DNA of 64,000 bases from Massospora cicadina (GCA_022478985.1 JAKSZP010018516.1:1-64000); one strand, 5' to 3'; counted from the stretch's first letter, positions 10,946 through 23,009 are shown. The notes: generated from the letters alone by a model not told the origin. Translations and numbers: made by a program.

Positions 10946-12541
10946 AACATAGAAAAATACCAAACTTTCTTTTACTCAAAGTCACTTTTGAGCAATTTTA
11001 AATTTAAAGTTTTATTTATCCACAGCCATCTGCCCAAACCTATTCTTTGATGTCCTTGGCTCCGCCGCCTGCCACCCCAGTGTGGGGCAGCAGTGCACCC
11101 CCACCTAGCGTTTTCCACCCCATGGGCAAGCGCGTTCAGACAGGCTCAAACAGCCCGCCCACTGCTTCCAACTGTTTTGTCCCCCCACGGGACTTAGCGC
11201 TCCACCTGGCGCGCGTCCACCCTTCTCGCCCCCATCCTCTCGCTCTCCCTCGCTCTGCCATTCGCTATTGCCTCAGAGTGGACTATGGGCGTTTGTTCCC
11301 ATATGCTGATAAGGCAATTATTGAGCTAGCCACTGCGGCCTTTGCGCCAGCTGGCTTTATAGACTTCCGCCCTTTTAAGGGCTACTTTGACGTTGGGTTC
11401 CAATCTGAGGAGGATGATGAAGCGGCAGCAAAAACTCCTCTAATTTATAAAAAAACCCCATTCCCACAACCCATACTCGCCTCCCTTCAGACACCATGCT
11501 GGTGGTATCCTTTGAAATTCTCCCATCCCAACTTCCACCCCAGGTTTTGTATGACCAGTTAGTCGCGGGGCTCATGGCTTATGGCAATCAGCCCCCCCAA
11601 AACCTCCAGCCTCACTCTCCCACCTAAATCTACCCCAGCCAATCAGAGCAATGTTTGGACCACCATTGGCACCCAAGCAGCTGCCCATTCGCCCAATCCC
11701 TCCCACCCATATTCGAACGTTACTATTCCAGTGAACCAAAATCCATGGGATCTATTGGCTGAAACTGACGAATCAGGTAATATCCTCATTAGTAAGCATA
11801 CAGGTCAACCTCTCTGCCAAGGCGATTATGGTCGGGCAGAATTTTTCTTCCTAACTTTGATGAAACCCCTACCCCTCGCCATTTCGCTCCTCTGCCCAAT
11901 ACAGCCCCCTTCCAAAGTGATCACCAGCTCGCCTTAGCTGTGGTAGCCTCTCCTCATTGCCCAAAACTACGCACCGCAGTGGCCCAGTCAGTGGCTCAGC
12001 TCCAGCATGGCCTGCCCACCCTCTTCTTCCCCCCAACTTCCCTGAATCTCCCTGCAGTGACATCTCAAAACTATTTGATGATGCTGAAGTTGCTGTTATG
12101 AATGTCACAACGATTGCTTCATTCAACCCCTCAGCCAAAATCAACCACCACAGTATCTCCCTTTTCACCCTACTTCCTGAAGCCCGCAAAGAAGCTGAAG
12201 TTCTCCTTGCAGCTTTTGTTGAAACACTTTCCCATCATTATCTTGATGCGGAAGAGGAAAACTCCTACTACGCTGACCTCAACCCCCACTATGCGGATGC
12301 CCCAACTCCCTGACTCTCTGCTCTGATCTGGTACTGTAATCAACATCCCTTGATCAAGGTGGGTTCTTTTGAAAACCAACCCCCCGACCCCTCCTCACCC
12401 TCTGCCATGGTGGGTTAGCAGTTTCTGCTTCCCACCTGGTTAGTAGTTTTGTTTTGTCATTTTGAGTGTTGTGATTTGGTACTGTCCATCCCCTGGTTGG
12501 CATACCTCGAATAAATCTAAATAACATAGAAAAATACCAAA
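10946..12541 (+). mobile_element. HAL-type (ORF1-only) LINE derivative, copy 1, complete with 19-bp TSD
   Basis: Perfect 19-bp direct repeats AACATAGAAAAATACCAAA at 10946-10964 and 12523-12541 bound a 1558-bp element. It begins CTTTCTTTTACTCAAAG, like the LINE starts at 35445 and 61393 (CTTTTCTTTCYCGT). It ends with a block containing CATCCCCTGGTTGGC and AATAAAT that matches the 3' end of LINE L at 40650-40702 (CATCCCCTGGTCAGC, AAATAAA). It contains an ORF1-like region but nothing of endonuclease or reverse transcriptase. Perfect repeats imply recent insertion, probably by another element's enzyme. Confidence 0.88.
11050..12313 (+). pseudogene. ORF1-like protein region of HAL copy 1, frameshifted
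   Basis: The ATG at 11050 opens a frame of about 170 codons: a Pro/Ser-rich start, then RDLALHLARVHPS, LRVDYGRLFPYADKAIIE and FKGYFDVGFQSEEDDEAAA. The next conserved segment, LVVSFEILPSQLPPQVLYDQ (about 11510-11570), is in another frame, and further segments at 11581-11937 and 11957-12313 are out of frame with each other. The GYFDVGF and SFEILP...LVAGLMAYG parts correspond to GWIGIGF and SFDFLP...LVAYVE in LINE L ORF1, that is, the RNA-binding ORF1 family. No CCHC knuckle is seen. Homologous regions lie in HAL copies 2 to 4. Confidence 0.75.
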
Positions 12542-12629
12542 TGACATCTACTTGACATGTCAGTGGCTGTATAGCTTCATTGTCACCTCTCCAAATTTAT
12601 TACATGGTGTCCATCAAGATGCTGACTAA

Positions 12630-13607
12630 AGTACTATCAGAATTTCACTTTTCCGGCAACAGTGGGCTTTGCTGGTTGGCAGGCCAACCAGTATGAAGAC
12701 TGGTCGCCCTTTTAATTTTGCCTTAACTGACAGGGCCAGCAGCGCCAGCTGACCCCTTGGCATGTTACCCGCGCAATTTGTGGATCCCCCAGCCTAAACC
12801 CAACCCATAAGAATACATGTAAACTTATAACAAAAGGGAAATATGAAAAATGAGATCTTTATTGAAATGTAAGCACCTGGTATTTATATGTAAAAGTGGA
12901 TACTGCGCCCCTCGCTGACCTATCAGCTTTCTGCTAGACCTTCCAGCCAGTCACTCTCTCTCTACCGCGCGCTTCTCACTTCCCTGGTGTTGATCCTTTC
13001 CCCTCATTCTTCCCAATGACCAATAATTAGTTTTGGCTCATCCTCAGCCTTCAGTCGCTGGTAAATTGTATAAATTGCTTATATAAATAAATATTAAATT
13101 GGAATTTGACCCTCAAATTGCTTGGTAATTATATGCCAAAAACCACTTTAGTCACTTGCTTAACTCAGGATAATTTGGCTCCTTTCCAGTTATAAGCTTC
13201 AACACTTATTAGTCATATCTTTAGGATCTACCTTCCTTAAGCAACAGCTCAGGTTCAACCTTAATAGTCTATTAATACATTAACACCAGAAACAATTTTG
13301 GCCATCTTGAACTTGGAATCTTCAGCTTCCGCTGGCATCTACTAAACTATACAATTGGATTATTCTCAGCTAGTTGCCAGTGATCCTTATACTAAAAATG
13401 GGCCATCAATTGGCCCCATTTGAGCCTAACATCCAAACTCGGCGGAAATACTTGGTTAAGATCAACCCAAAATTGGGGAGAAACTATCTAACAATAATTG
13501 AAACACCACTAAATTCAGTAAAAAACATTCCATAAGGATTGGCCTATTTCATCACAAATCCACTAAATTATTAAAGGAATCTATCCAGTTAATTTCTCAC
13601 CAAGTAC
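12630..13607 (-). mobile_element. Solo LTR, family L2, with 5-bp TSD AGTAC
   Basis: The segment 12635-13602 (968 bp) aligns in reverse with 41382-42397. AGTAC stands directly on both sides (12630-12634, 13603-13607). On the element strand it starts TGGTGAG and ends TCTGATA, so the termini are TG...TA. No interior is attached, so it is a solo LTR left by LTR-LTR recombination. Which internal family it belongs to cannot be seen here. Confidence 0.85.
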
Positions 13608-15780
13608 TATCTCTCTTATAAAAGCTATTTCTCTCACAGCTAACCACAAAAATATCATTCTCATGAAAACACCAGTAAGGCAATTAAAGATTTATTCTGG
13701 TTGTAATACTAACTACAAATAGAAACACCCACACCAGTATTATGGTATTTTTCTCTCCCTGAGCCTGCTTCCAATCTAAACATCCTTGCTTAGTACTTCA
13801 AAGCTATCATCATGTTATCCTTCTTGACAGGCAACCCTTCCTTATTTAACAAGAAATCTTACACAGAGAGTGCCCCACGCCCATGATCTCTGCCTGGATA
13901 TGTCTTTGATTTAATGTATTGGCTGCCATATTTACATATCCAGACATCTTTCCCACCGCCATGGTAAGGAAAGTTGTTAAACACTTCCTGACTTGGTATT
14001 TCTTTATATTTTTGCTTCAGTATAATCTGTTTCATTTCTTTCTGTTTTGGTTAAAATCGTTTTACTATTTTGACTCTTGATTCAATCAGTAGTGTATTTG
14101 TTCTTAGGTCAACTTACCTTAATAAACATTAACTATTAGGTATTTTAACTAGGACTATTTTTTATAATTTTATAGTAATAAGACAAAGAACATTGGCTAT
14201 AAGGATTATTTTATAGTAAAAAGGAGGAAATCAGTATAGTATAAAGTAGCAATTAAATAAAAAATTATTATCAGAAAAGGATTAAGAAAAGTTTGGAAAC
14301 TTATAGAATAAAAGCAAGTTTAAATAATGGTACTTAGTAAGGTATTTAATTAAAGTAGGTAATTGATTTGAGATCTTAGGTTTAAGATATAAAACTAGAT
14401 AAAAATCTGATGTTGATATCTGTATTTTGTGTTAATGAATTTTTTGTTAATCCATTTTAACCTATAAGATATATTTTCTAAATAGTATAAATCCTAGGTA
14501 AGAATTTATTAATTTAAGGTGGGCTGACCTGATGACAATACCGCACCATTTAATGGAGAAAATGGAGAAATTAAATTAATTTGAAAGGAGAATTATTAAA
14601 TAATAAACTAGATATCCAGTGTCCTGATAAGCAGGAACTCTATGAACCGCCTTTCCATTTTCTAACTCAGGTTTATGCAATTGGTGCAAAGCAGTAAGAA
14701 AGTCATAAATCTTCCCTTACCCAAGTTCATCTACTTGGAGCAAAACTCAGGATGTAATGCAACACATAAATAGGAGTTTAAAAAGGAAGTATTCATAAAA
14801 ACCAGATTCAACAAGCATATGTGTGGTATATACTCAATTTTAAGTAAATTCAAGAAAGAGGGCATCAAAATTAAATTTTATACTGTACTAAGCATGATAA
14901 TTGAAAGGATTATTAATATTTAGTAAGGTTAGAAAAGGGGGATTAAAAATAGAATAATGACTATATATTTATTGATAAAAATGGTAATTAATATTAACTT
15001 GAATTTTTGATGTTACTATTAGAGGGTATTTGGGTATAGAAGCCTTTAGTGTAAGAAAAATAGTAATTTATATGATTATGATTAAGAATATCAGTTAGGG
15101 ATATATAATTAACTATAGCATATTTATTGTTATATGACAAATTTCTTTAAATGGTAAATTAATACCAGGTGATGTTACTAAAAATGGTCTTTAAAGGTCT
15201 AAAAACTCTGAATCAGATAAAGTAGTTGCTATATAACATAATTTAGTTTTTTTTAGTACTAGATGGAACATAATTTTGTTTTTAAGGTGTAAAAAAATAT
15301 TTAAGGCCATAGATTTTTATAAATATCAATTTAGATGTCATTCTGATAATTATATATATAAATATTATATTATAAAAAATGATTGCTAATTGGTTACGTT
15401 ACTATGTAATATTATGATTCTGAAACATTATACCTAGAATAATATAACTAAACAAAATAAACTTTTTTGTATGTATTATATATAATATTAGTTTTAAGTA
15501 AGTTTTTGATATAAATATTACAAAAACAGAGTCCTTATAGGAAACTTTGCAATTTTTATACTTAATCTGATTTATAGTATAAGAAAAGTTTTCAATATAA
15601 TAAACATATATATGATAAAGTCAAGCCAGAACATCTAGATCATATCTTCAGCCCATTAAAGGGTCTTTGAATTACCAACTTTAAAATATACTTGTTTACC
15701 AGTTACATTTCTTGATAAATTAGTTAAAGTAGTCTGAAAAATTACATATCATAGAAGGAAGAGAAAATATTATAGAAATA
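13608..15780. other. AT-rich region without recognisable gene
   Basis: Very AT-rich, especially 14030-15780, with long A/T runs and no coding frame. A moderately GC stretch at 13740-13990 has no recognised content. It holds one micro-insertion at 15251-15266. Confidence 0.6.
15235..15282 (-). mobile_element. Micro-insertion of about 16 bp with 16-bp TSD
   Basis: AACATAATTTAGTTTT (15235-15250) and AACATAATTTTGTTTT (15267-15282) match at 15 of 16 positions and enclose TTTTAGTACTAGATGG. On the minus strand this is CCATCTAGTACT followed by A. The exact border is blurred by the adjoining T-run. Confidence 0.8.
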
Positions 15781-16019
15781 GTCAAAGGTTTTATCTATAG
15801 AATTTATATAATTTTTTAAATATTTTCTCAGGCAAACTGACTTGGGGTCAAATATATAAAATTCCTAAAATGCAAATACTAAAACCTTAACAAATTGAAA
15901 TGCCCAGAGAGCGTTTCAAAACAAACCTACTAGAAACACACCAACCAGGTGGGGAAGTGGCTAACGGTAAAGAAACCATGGTAGAGGGGGAGGGGCTGGT
16001 GGCGGTTTGGTACCTTAAC

Positions 16020-18195
16020 CTATACCTTGTCTGACTCTGTCTAAGGCAGTGAGCAAAGGTGTGAGGGCATCTGAAAAGTTAGGTGCTAGATGTGCTAAAA
16101 GAGTGTCAGCTAAGGAAAGTTGGGCTGTGCTGATAGCATCAAAATAATTAAAGAGGTGGTGCTGTGCAGTCATGCGATGTTCAGGTAAATATGATAGTTT
16201 TAGGCTTGTTCAGGGGTAATTTTAATTTTTCTGAGAATAAAATAGGAGCAGGTATGAATGGCCTGTACAGCATCATTGGCCGCTTAGTGTAAATCTGAGT
16301 GTTACAATTCTGGTGGTATAGCAAAGATACGCCAATGGGGGTTTTGCACAGGGTTAAGCTCACTAAGCAATAGGATTGACAATATGAAGCTCGTCATCCT
16401 CAAGACAAAAGAATAAACTTAATAAATTATGGATCAATTTCCCTGATGAATTATGTTATTTAATATAATATTTCAGCAGATACTCCCTGTTCCGCTTGTT
16501 CTTTTATGCCAACAATCCTCCTCTTTTAATCTACTCATTTTGCTTATATCTCAGCGACTTTGATTGATACTGGCCATTTTGCTTAGTCTATTTGTTCAGC
16601 TGTATTCTCATTGGCTCTAGCAGAGGTTACTATGTATTAAATTCATGATAGTCTTAGTTAGAGGTAATTTACCAATTATGCATCATATGTTGACATCACC
16701 TTACCACCTGATTTGGAGGTGATCCACTAAACATTTGTTTGAAGCTATTTCCCTATCACCTTATATTGAGGTGATCTCATTGATATTCTTATTACTTGGT
16801 TCAGCCAATCTTTCCCTTTCGCTGTAACAACTTAGGGCTTATCAATTAATCATATCAGAATCATGACACTGAGATTTTAGTTTTTGTGATGTGGGGGAAT
16901 TCTGTGGGAAAACTGACCTTAGGTAAACTTTGTGGCAGCATGTTGACAAATTAGAATTTGGTGTCCAGAGAGGAAAAATTTTCAGGGGAGGAGGCTGCTG
17001 CAACGACAAGCTGATGGCCACTAATGAATGGTATGACATTCATAATTAGGAATACACCACTTTGGGTTGGACTGTGTATCAAGCGTAGAGTTAAAAAATT
17101 AACTAAAGTCAATTTCATTGTTGGAGGATGGGACAACTCATCTGATTCATTATCCCATACAATGCTTCCCACTGGCTTTATTTAAATCTAATGAGGTAAT
17201 TGGTGAGAATTTAAGTATGAGTCACAAATGGTTTTTTTCTTGGGTGGGTACATTAGTTCTAGATTGACCCTGATTGGTTGGTGCAACTTTGGGTGGGCGA
17301 GGGAGGCTGGAGTTTTGGGTGGGGATAGGAGCTTTGCGCTGGCCCATCAATTGAGTGATCTAGGGTGGAGGGTGCAGTAAGGTCTCCATCAATAGCCGCT
17401 ACCACGGCCTCAGAGGAGGGTGTGTAGTTGGTGTCAGCAGTATGGTGGGAGGTTTTCTAATTATGTCAAAGGCATAAAAGATGGTACAAATGTGTTAAAC
17501 GTTGTTGACCCTATCCAAAAGCAATGATCAGGTGCCACAGCCAGGTGAGCATGTGGATGAATCTGCTGGGCAATATTAGAGTGGTGTGGGTGATGGTAGC
17601 AGCGGTGGGAGGGGCAGCAAGCCGCTCTGCACCAGTAGGTAAAGTCAAGTGAAAAAACTCTGGTGCCATAGACTGAAAGACCTCTCATTAACGCATTATA
17701 TGAAGCTGGGTAGGGATATGCAAAAGTAGGTTTTTAAAATATCATCACTGTATTTTCAGTAGGGAAGTGTGGATAAGTTGTAGGAATGGGAGTATTATTT
17801 AGTATTATTGGGGTAGATGCAGCTGCAGCTGCATCTTCTTTGGAGAAGAACACAATATTAAAGCAGCTTTAAAGGGTGAAATGTAATAAACCCAGCTTGT
17901 GCTAATGTAGCAGAGGCAAGCTTGATAATCGCCTTGTTAGCGTATGGGAACAATTTTATGCAATTGACACAAAGGAAGAATTGAAGGTTTAAGCGTGGGA
18001 GGGAATTTTGGTGGGAATTAGTTAGGTGTACCCATTCAAGGTGCAAAGCGAGGTCTCTCATGGGAATGAACTGACCAAAAGATTTGGGTGGACTGGCTGA
18101 GCCAGGCCATGAGCGTTTTCCACTAGGCGAAAAACACTTAAAGGGATTTTACAGCTGCCCCACCTAGGAGCAGCAGGTGGTGGGGATGAGGACAT
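16020..18195 (-). pseudogene. ORF1-like remnants of HAL copy 2
   Basis: The minus strand at 17858-18061 reads RDLALHLEWVHL then LFPYANKAIIKLASATLAQA, colinear with the copy 1 protein (RDLALHLARVHPS, LFPYADKAIIELATAAFAPA). Smaller fragments at 17461-17688 and 16020-16290 correspond to the middle and the end of the copy 1 coding region. A solo LTR interrupts it and many stops are present. It cannot be translated as a unit. Confidence 0.7.
16295..16873 (-). mobile_element. Solo LTR of gypsy D family, 5-bp TSD CTGAG
   Basis: The segment 16300-16868 (569 bp) is bounded by CTGAG on both sides (16295-16299, 16869-16873). On the minus strand it starts TGTCATGATTCTGATATGA and ends AATTGTAACA, matching the LTRs of element D (start TGTCAAAATTTTGATATGA at 47968; end AATTATAACA at 43017). 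Shared internal blocks include GATCACCTC, GCCAATGAGAATA and GATATAAGC. It lies inside HAL copy 2. Confidence 0.9.
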
Positions 18196-18307
18196 CTGTG
18201 GTATGGTGTCATAGTGAGTTGAGGGTGGTAAATATATATTTACTTTTTACTAAAATTTCTCAAAAGTGGGATCAAGCGGAGTGAAAAGTTTGTCAAAGAT
18301 TTTATTT

Positions 18308-19310
18308 TTCACCTCTTTTTTATTTAATAATGCAAATTCTATATATGATCGTCTAATATCTATTTAGTTTTTATAAAATATAATAATAAGCTAATAGTTT
18401 AGATTTTTAAAAATATTAAGAACTAGTTTCATTTAAAGTTTTGTCAAAGAAAGACAACCAAGGTATGGAATTTATAAAAGAGGAAATTCAAGATAAATTT
18501 TAATCAGGGCCAGCTATACTGAAAATTTTAAACTCCATAATGTGTTTTTTGTCATGTTTCATCATAAGTAAAGTTTTGGCTCTGGCTAACCTACTAACTG
18601 CTAATAGGAACCTTCATCTAGCACCCCAATTGCTTTCAAGGGAAAGATTAAACTTTCATCTTCAGATAAGTAGTTATATACCCCGTTGACTTGTCATCTA
18701 CCCCCTTCTATGTTTAGTCTATATTGGAATTTCGTGTGAAATTACAATAAGCAGATGCTATGAAGGATACAAAACTTTAGTATATGGCTTTAGCAAAGAT
18801 TAACTCAATTGCAATGAAGTTATTAGTTCCGTTGCTATAGTTGATTACAATCAGAAATACAAAATCTTGTATGAAAAGAGAACAAAATTATTTTAATCAG
18901 GACAAAAATCGTGGTAGTTTATTAGTTAGAAATGAGGGATATTTATAGGGGTAGATTTAGTAGGTATACGTGAGAAAAATTCAGGGTGCACCTAAGGGAA
19001 GATCTTTCCTATTAGATGACCAATATTGTTGATTATTAAGGCCATACTTGTGATGTCCAGATTTGATATTATTCATATTTGATAAGTCCAATACTCTTAT
19101 ATGATTTTCAGCCTCATAAGATATCTTAACATCATCCTTCAGAGAAGGTTGATAACTCCAAAGGGTTGATCATTGGTCCAACCTAGAATCGGATATCTCC
19201 AATGTAGATTTTACAATCTTATTAGACTGAGATATTGAATCTTAATCTTGATTAAATTTATCATTGTAGATGAATCCCCAACAATCTAGATAATATAAGC
19301 TTCATTAAAG
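18308..19310. other. AT-rich region without recognisable gene
   Basis: No open frame of note and no recognisable TE end on either strand. It lies between HAL copy 2 and the 3' end of HAL copy 3. Confidence 0.55.
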
Positions 19311-19766
19311 CGTAGATATGTTTATTTTTTAGGGTAAGCTGACTAGGGGGATAAACATTACTGGTGCTAAAAAGAGCAAACCATTCACTAAAAATAAAAG
19401 ATAAACAAGATTATCTTAACCACTTGAATCAATGTGAAAGCAAAATGTAAACCAACCAGTTGGAAGCTTAAATTGCTATATAACCATGGTGGAGGGTGAA
19501 TAGGGATCAAGAAGCTCTTCATCCTTATCTGAGGTGGCCAGGGCTTTGTCACAGTACTTAGAGAACAGGTGTGGACACATTATGGAAATGGGTGTCATGG
19601 TCGCAGAGTTTCACTTTCAACTCAATTTTTGCTATGAAGAGGTGGTGATGTAATCTTAAGGGCTATCTCACCCTCAAGGCGTACTTTAGGTAGGGTGGAA
19701 AAGGTGGCTATATTGTTTTGATAATTCAGGTCATCAGGCTGATATTTGTGAGAAACATAACTTTAT
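19311..19766 (-). mobile_element. HAL copy 3, 3' part
   Basis: The minus strand ends with an AGTAATGTTTATCCCCC...TAGTCAGCTTACC...AATAAAC block at 19322-19372, matching the LINE L end (GTAATGCCCATCCCCTGGTCAGCTTGCCTC...AAATAAA). The element is cut at 19766 by gypsy E and continues at 33345. The TTTAT target at 19762-19766 recurs at 33340-33344. Confidence 0.7.
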
Positions 19767-21045
19767 TGTCAAGAAATGCGGAAAATGGGAATTAGACTGC
19801 CCTGCCAATTGGGGTGCGTGAGCACCAAGAAGGTAAGCCAGAATGTTAAAGGCACTGCTGCTCAAATGACTTGAAGGTGGGATGGAAGGTGGGCGAGCCA
19901 TGAATGTTGACTCAAGATGGTGGTAATGAGCAAACTGACACACAGCCAGGTTGTTGCCACTATGGAGCTGAAGGCTTTGATGGCAGAGAGCTTTTGTGCT
20001 ATGACAACTGGTCTAGTTTCCACCACAAGGTTGTTGGTGTGAGGACAGGTGGCGAAAATGAAAGATCCTTCCCAGCGGGGAGGTAAAGCATCCTATAGAG
20101 TGACAGATCCTTATTTGAATAGCTTTGGCAAGTGGGAAGTTTCTAAGGATGCCCCAAGTGTGGTATGCCCAGTCCAAGACAGTGGAAAATATTGTTGTTA
20201 TTTTGGCTACAAGGTTACAGATATTGCACAACCCAAAAATCATCTTCAAAGCTGGATTTTTGTAGCGGATACCAATGGAAAAATTTCCTGCAAGCTAATT
20301 TATTCAATGTGGGGTTTTTTTAGTGCAATATAGGATAAAGGAATCAAACAACAATCATACCTTTCAGGGGATGATTGCTGAAATACTTGGTCACTTAGGG
20401 AATAAGATGGCGTACATGGGCTTGGGGAACTCGATTCTCCGACCTAGAACAACAGAACTTGAGTGGGCATCATTAAAACCAATGCGAAAATTTCAGTAGA
20501 AGACCGAGTCAGTTTTGATATAAACTTTGGTGCCTGAATCAGGTATAATTCAATTGCGCCTGCTTAGTGGCGGCATCTCACTCAATGGTTTGTGGGGACA
20601 TCCCAGGGCCATTCCATATAAGGATAGTCCCAATAAAAAAAAGAAATAGGAGACCCAGCCCAACTGCCCATTTTCAAAGTTTGTTTGCAAAATTTTTACA
20701 TTCAGTGGCATTTGGCCTCTCCACAAAAGTGGAGGGTTCATTTCCATTCTTGGATTCAGCCTAACTCAAACCTGGCATCTGGAAGGGACTCACTTTATTC
20801 TTCCCATGTTGGTCCCTTTCTGCTGAGACTTCAGTGCAAACCACCTTGATACACTGCATAAATTCACCAGTCATCAGAATGGGTTTGGGGTGGGGCCTTC
20901 AGGGGTAGGCCATAACCCACCACTCGTCTACCACATGAGTAAGATTGCCCTGTTTGACGAGGTGGATGGCTGCCATCTTCAGACCCTTCTTGATGAAAAT
21001 GAGAACGCCTCCTGGTATAAGCGGGGGTGCTCCCCTGGACCTACA
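19767..21045 (-). repeat. 3' LTR of gypsy E
   Basis: Aligns with 32060-33339 and with the solo LTR at 59767-61193. On the plus strand it runs from TGTCAAGAAA to CTGGACCTACA. On the element strand a purine tract (AAAAGGAAAGAATAG) directly precedes it, as a polypurine tract should. Confidence 0.85.
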
Positions 21046-21179
21046 CTATTCTTTCCTTTTCCAAGAGGGAGAGCACCCCCACCGGGAAAATGGGTAAAGG
21101 CGACGTTCTCATGAGCTTTTGGTAGCTTGATTGCCATTAGTATTGCGACCTACAGAGGGTGGGTGGGGAGCCTCAGGGT

Positions 21180-21420
21180 AACAACATGGAACACTTCAAA
21201 TAACTAAGAGCAGTTTGTTCAGTCCCAAACACCAACCCAGATATTCTCATAGGCAGGGTAACCTTTCCAAGCGACCAAATACAGAACTAATTGCCACAAA
21301 TAATGTGAAGCCAATATGGCATCGATCTTGGCCTCTTCTGACCCCTCAATAATGAACAGTTTAGGTTCTAGTGAAATTGCCCTTGAATGGGGATTACTGT
21401 AATACATGGAATACGTGAAG
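21180..21420 (-). pseudogene. Chromodomain of gypsy E integrase C-terminus
   Basis: The minus strand reads AKIDAILASHYLWQLVLYLV then AWKGYPAYENIWV, the chromodomain pattern of chromoviral integrases (EAILDSR...YLVKWKGY...ENTWE), which directs integration to marked chromatin. It is the last coding part before the 3' LTR, as usual in chromoviruses. Confidence 0.8.
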
Positions 21421-21479
21421 TTGCTTCCATTGAGCCAGCAACTTCAAGTGAAACGCACCATTACCCAGGCCCTCTTCTA

Positions 21480-22620
21480 CCAAAATGAGGTTTGGAATAT
21501 TTGCTTGCAAATTTTCTAGAAGGAACCTGCATTTTCAGGTGGCAAGTGTCAACATAAGATGTACCCACCTTGATATGGTGTGCTGGAAGGCGCTTCAGGT
21601 CATAAAATAGCTAATAGTCACTACTATCCTTGGTTAGGTGTTCACAGAACAAGGACTGGGTAAGCGGATTTGCTGTACATGGTTAACTGCGGCCAGCACC
21701 TCCAGATAAAGGCATGGTCCTACCAAAAGCGAAGGATTAGAACCTATAGTGGCTTCATAGGGTAAGAATCTTGTAGACACATGAGTACTATTATTATACA
21801 CAAACTGTGCGAGTGGAAGATCTTCTGCCCATGTACTCTGAGCAACTACGGCGTAACACTGGAGATATTACTCTAAAATTTTTTTCTTACTTGCTCAGTT
21901 TGGCCATCCAACTAAGGATGGTATGCGGTCAAATGGCATGGTGTAATCTCTAAAAATCCAAGAAGGATGTTCCATAATCACGCCATAAATTGAGTGCCGT
22001 GGTTGCTGATGATGTCCTGCAGCAACCCAAACATAGAGAACTCATGTTTCACAAACAGTCTTGCTGTCTCCTTGGAGGTGATGGCCGAGGAATAAGCTAT
22101 GAAGAGGGCGAATTTAGTGAAGTGATCTGCAACTACCATAACGGCCATAAACCCATTGAAGCCTGGCTTCTCAACAATGAATTCTATAGACATGGAATTC
22201 CATAGCTCCTCCTCCTGCTGCAGGTGGTGGTGGAACCATTCTTGCATGATCTATCTGACTTGGCCTGTGCGCAAGTCACATAATTTGCAATCCATGCTGG
22301 AATATTTTTCAACAGGCCTGGCCAGTTATAAGACTTTTTGTTCAGTCGATACAATTTTTATTACCTTGGTGCCCCACAGCAGGGAGGTTGTGGTGCACTG
22401 TATGACTTCATCGCAAAGGTGTGGAAGCACCCATAAGCTCGACCTAAATTGTATAGCCCCTTAACCAAGGAATAAAGAGAGTGATTATGCGTTGGGAGTG
22501 CTAACTGCTTTAATGGTTTAACCCTTCTGCACAAGCTGTTTGGGCCACTAGGGCCCTTGAAACTAAGGGGCGCGTCTGAACCCAAATCTGCCACCAAAAG
22601 TTCAGGAGGAGCAATAACTA
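21480..22620 (-). pseudogene. Integrase of gypsy E
   Basis: Minus-strand fragments at 21978-22247 contain FNGFMAVMVVADHFTKFALF and, further on, DIISNHGTQF, matching the integrase core (FD.I.V.VDRFSK...; VSDRGSQF). The position expected for DRG reads NHG, and stops and frameshifts break the frame. Upstream fragments at 22361-22600 should hold the HHCC region but are too eroded to confirm. Integrase would insert the cDNA into the genome; this copy cannot. Confidence 0.75.
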
Positions 22621-22624
22621 GAAT

Positions 22625-23009
22625 TTAGGTCAGTGGTATTACAGTGATAAGGTCTCTTACATCCGCCTCAACCAGATAGAGCGCTGGGTTATGACTCAAA
22701 AGTCGGTGAGAACGCTCAACTCTACTTAAAAACTCATACTTGAAGTTGAAGCTGCATAAGTCACAATTTGTCTGAGATTGCTGATGCACTACCTCTACAG
22801 CTTTCAAAAGTACAGGAGAGCATAATGATCCGTTTTTGCGGTTATCTTGCATTGTGGACCCTGCAAAGGTACCGCCAGTGAGTTAGGGCCCACGGCACGA
22901 GCCAACTCTTTGTCTTATGTGGACCAGGACTGCTCAGTAGAAGTAAACTTACAATGGAATTAGGTAACAGGGTGTTCCAATATGGTTGTGCTCATGAGCA
23001 GAACAGTTC
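22625..23009 (-). pseudogene. RNase H end and connection of gypsy E
   Basis: The minus strand at 22660-22790 reads CDLCSFNFKYEFLSRVERSH then NPAL, corresponding to the FDFKYDFIKGAQNTLPDALSRNPAL segment of element C. The rest of the domain is degraded. Confidence 0.6.

Larger units (their letters stand above)
15781..18307 (-). mobile_element. HAL-type LINE derivative, copy 2, with 16-bp TSD and a solo LTR inside
   Basis: Direct repeats GTCAAAGGTTTTATCT (15781-15796) and GTCAAAGATTTTATTT (18292-18307) match at 14 of 16. Without the solo LTR (16300-16868) and one duplicated target the element is about 1.92 kb. Its minus strand begins like HAL copy 1, with CTTTTCAC then CACTTTTGAGAAATTTTA, and the coding start has a CCACCTGCTGCTCC...TGGGGCAGC block matching 11050-11110. 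Its 3' part contains GACCCCAAGTCAGTTTGCCTGAG, comparable with the shared LINE/HAL 3' block. Confidence 0.8.
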
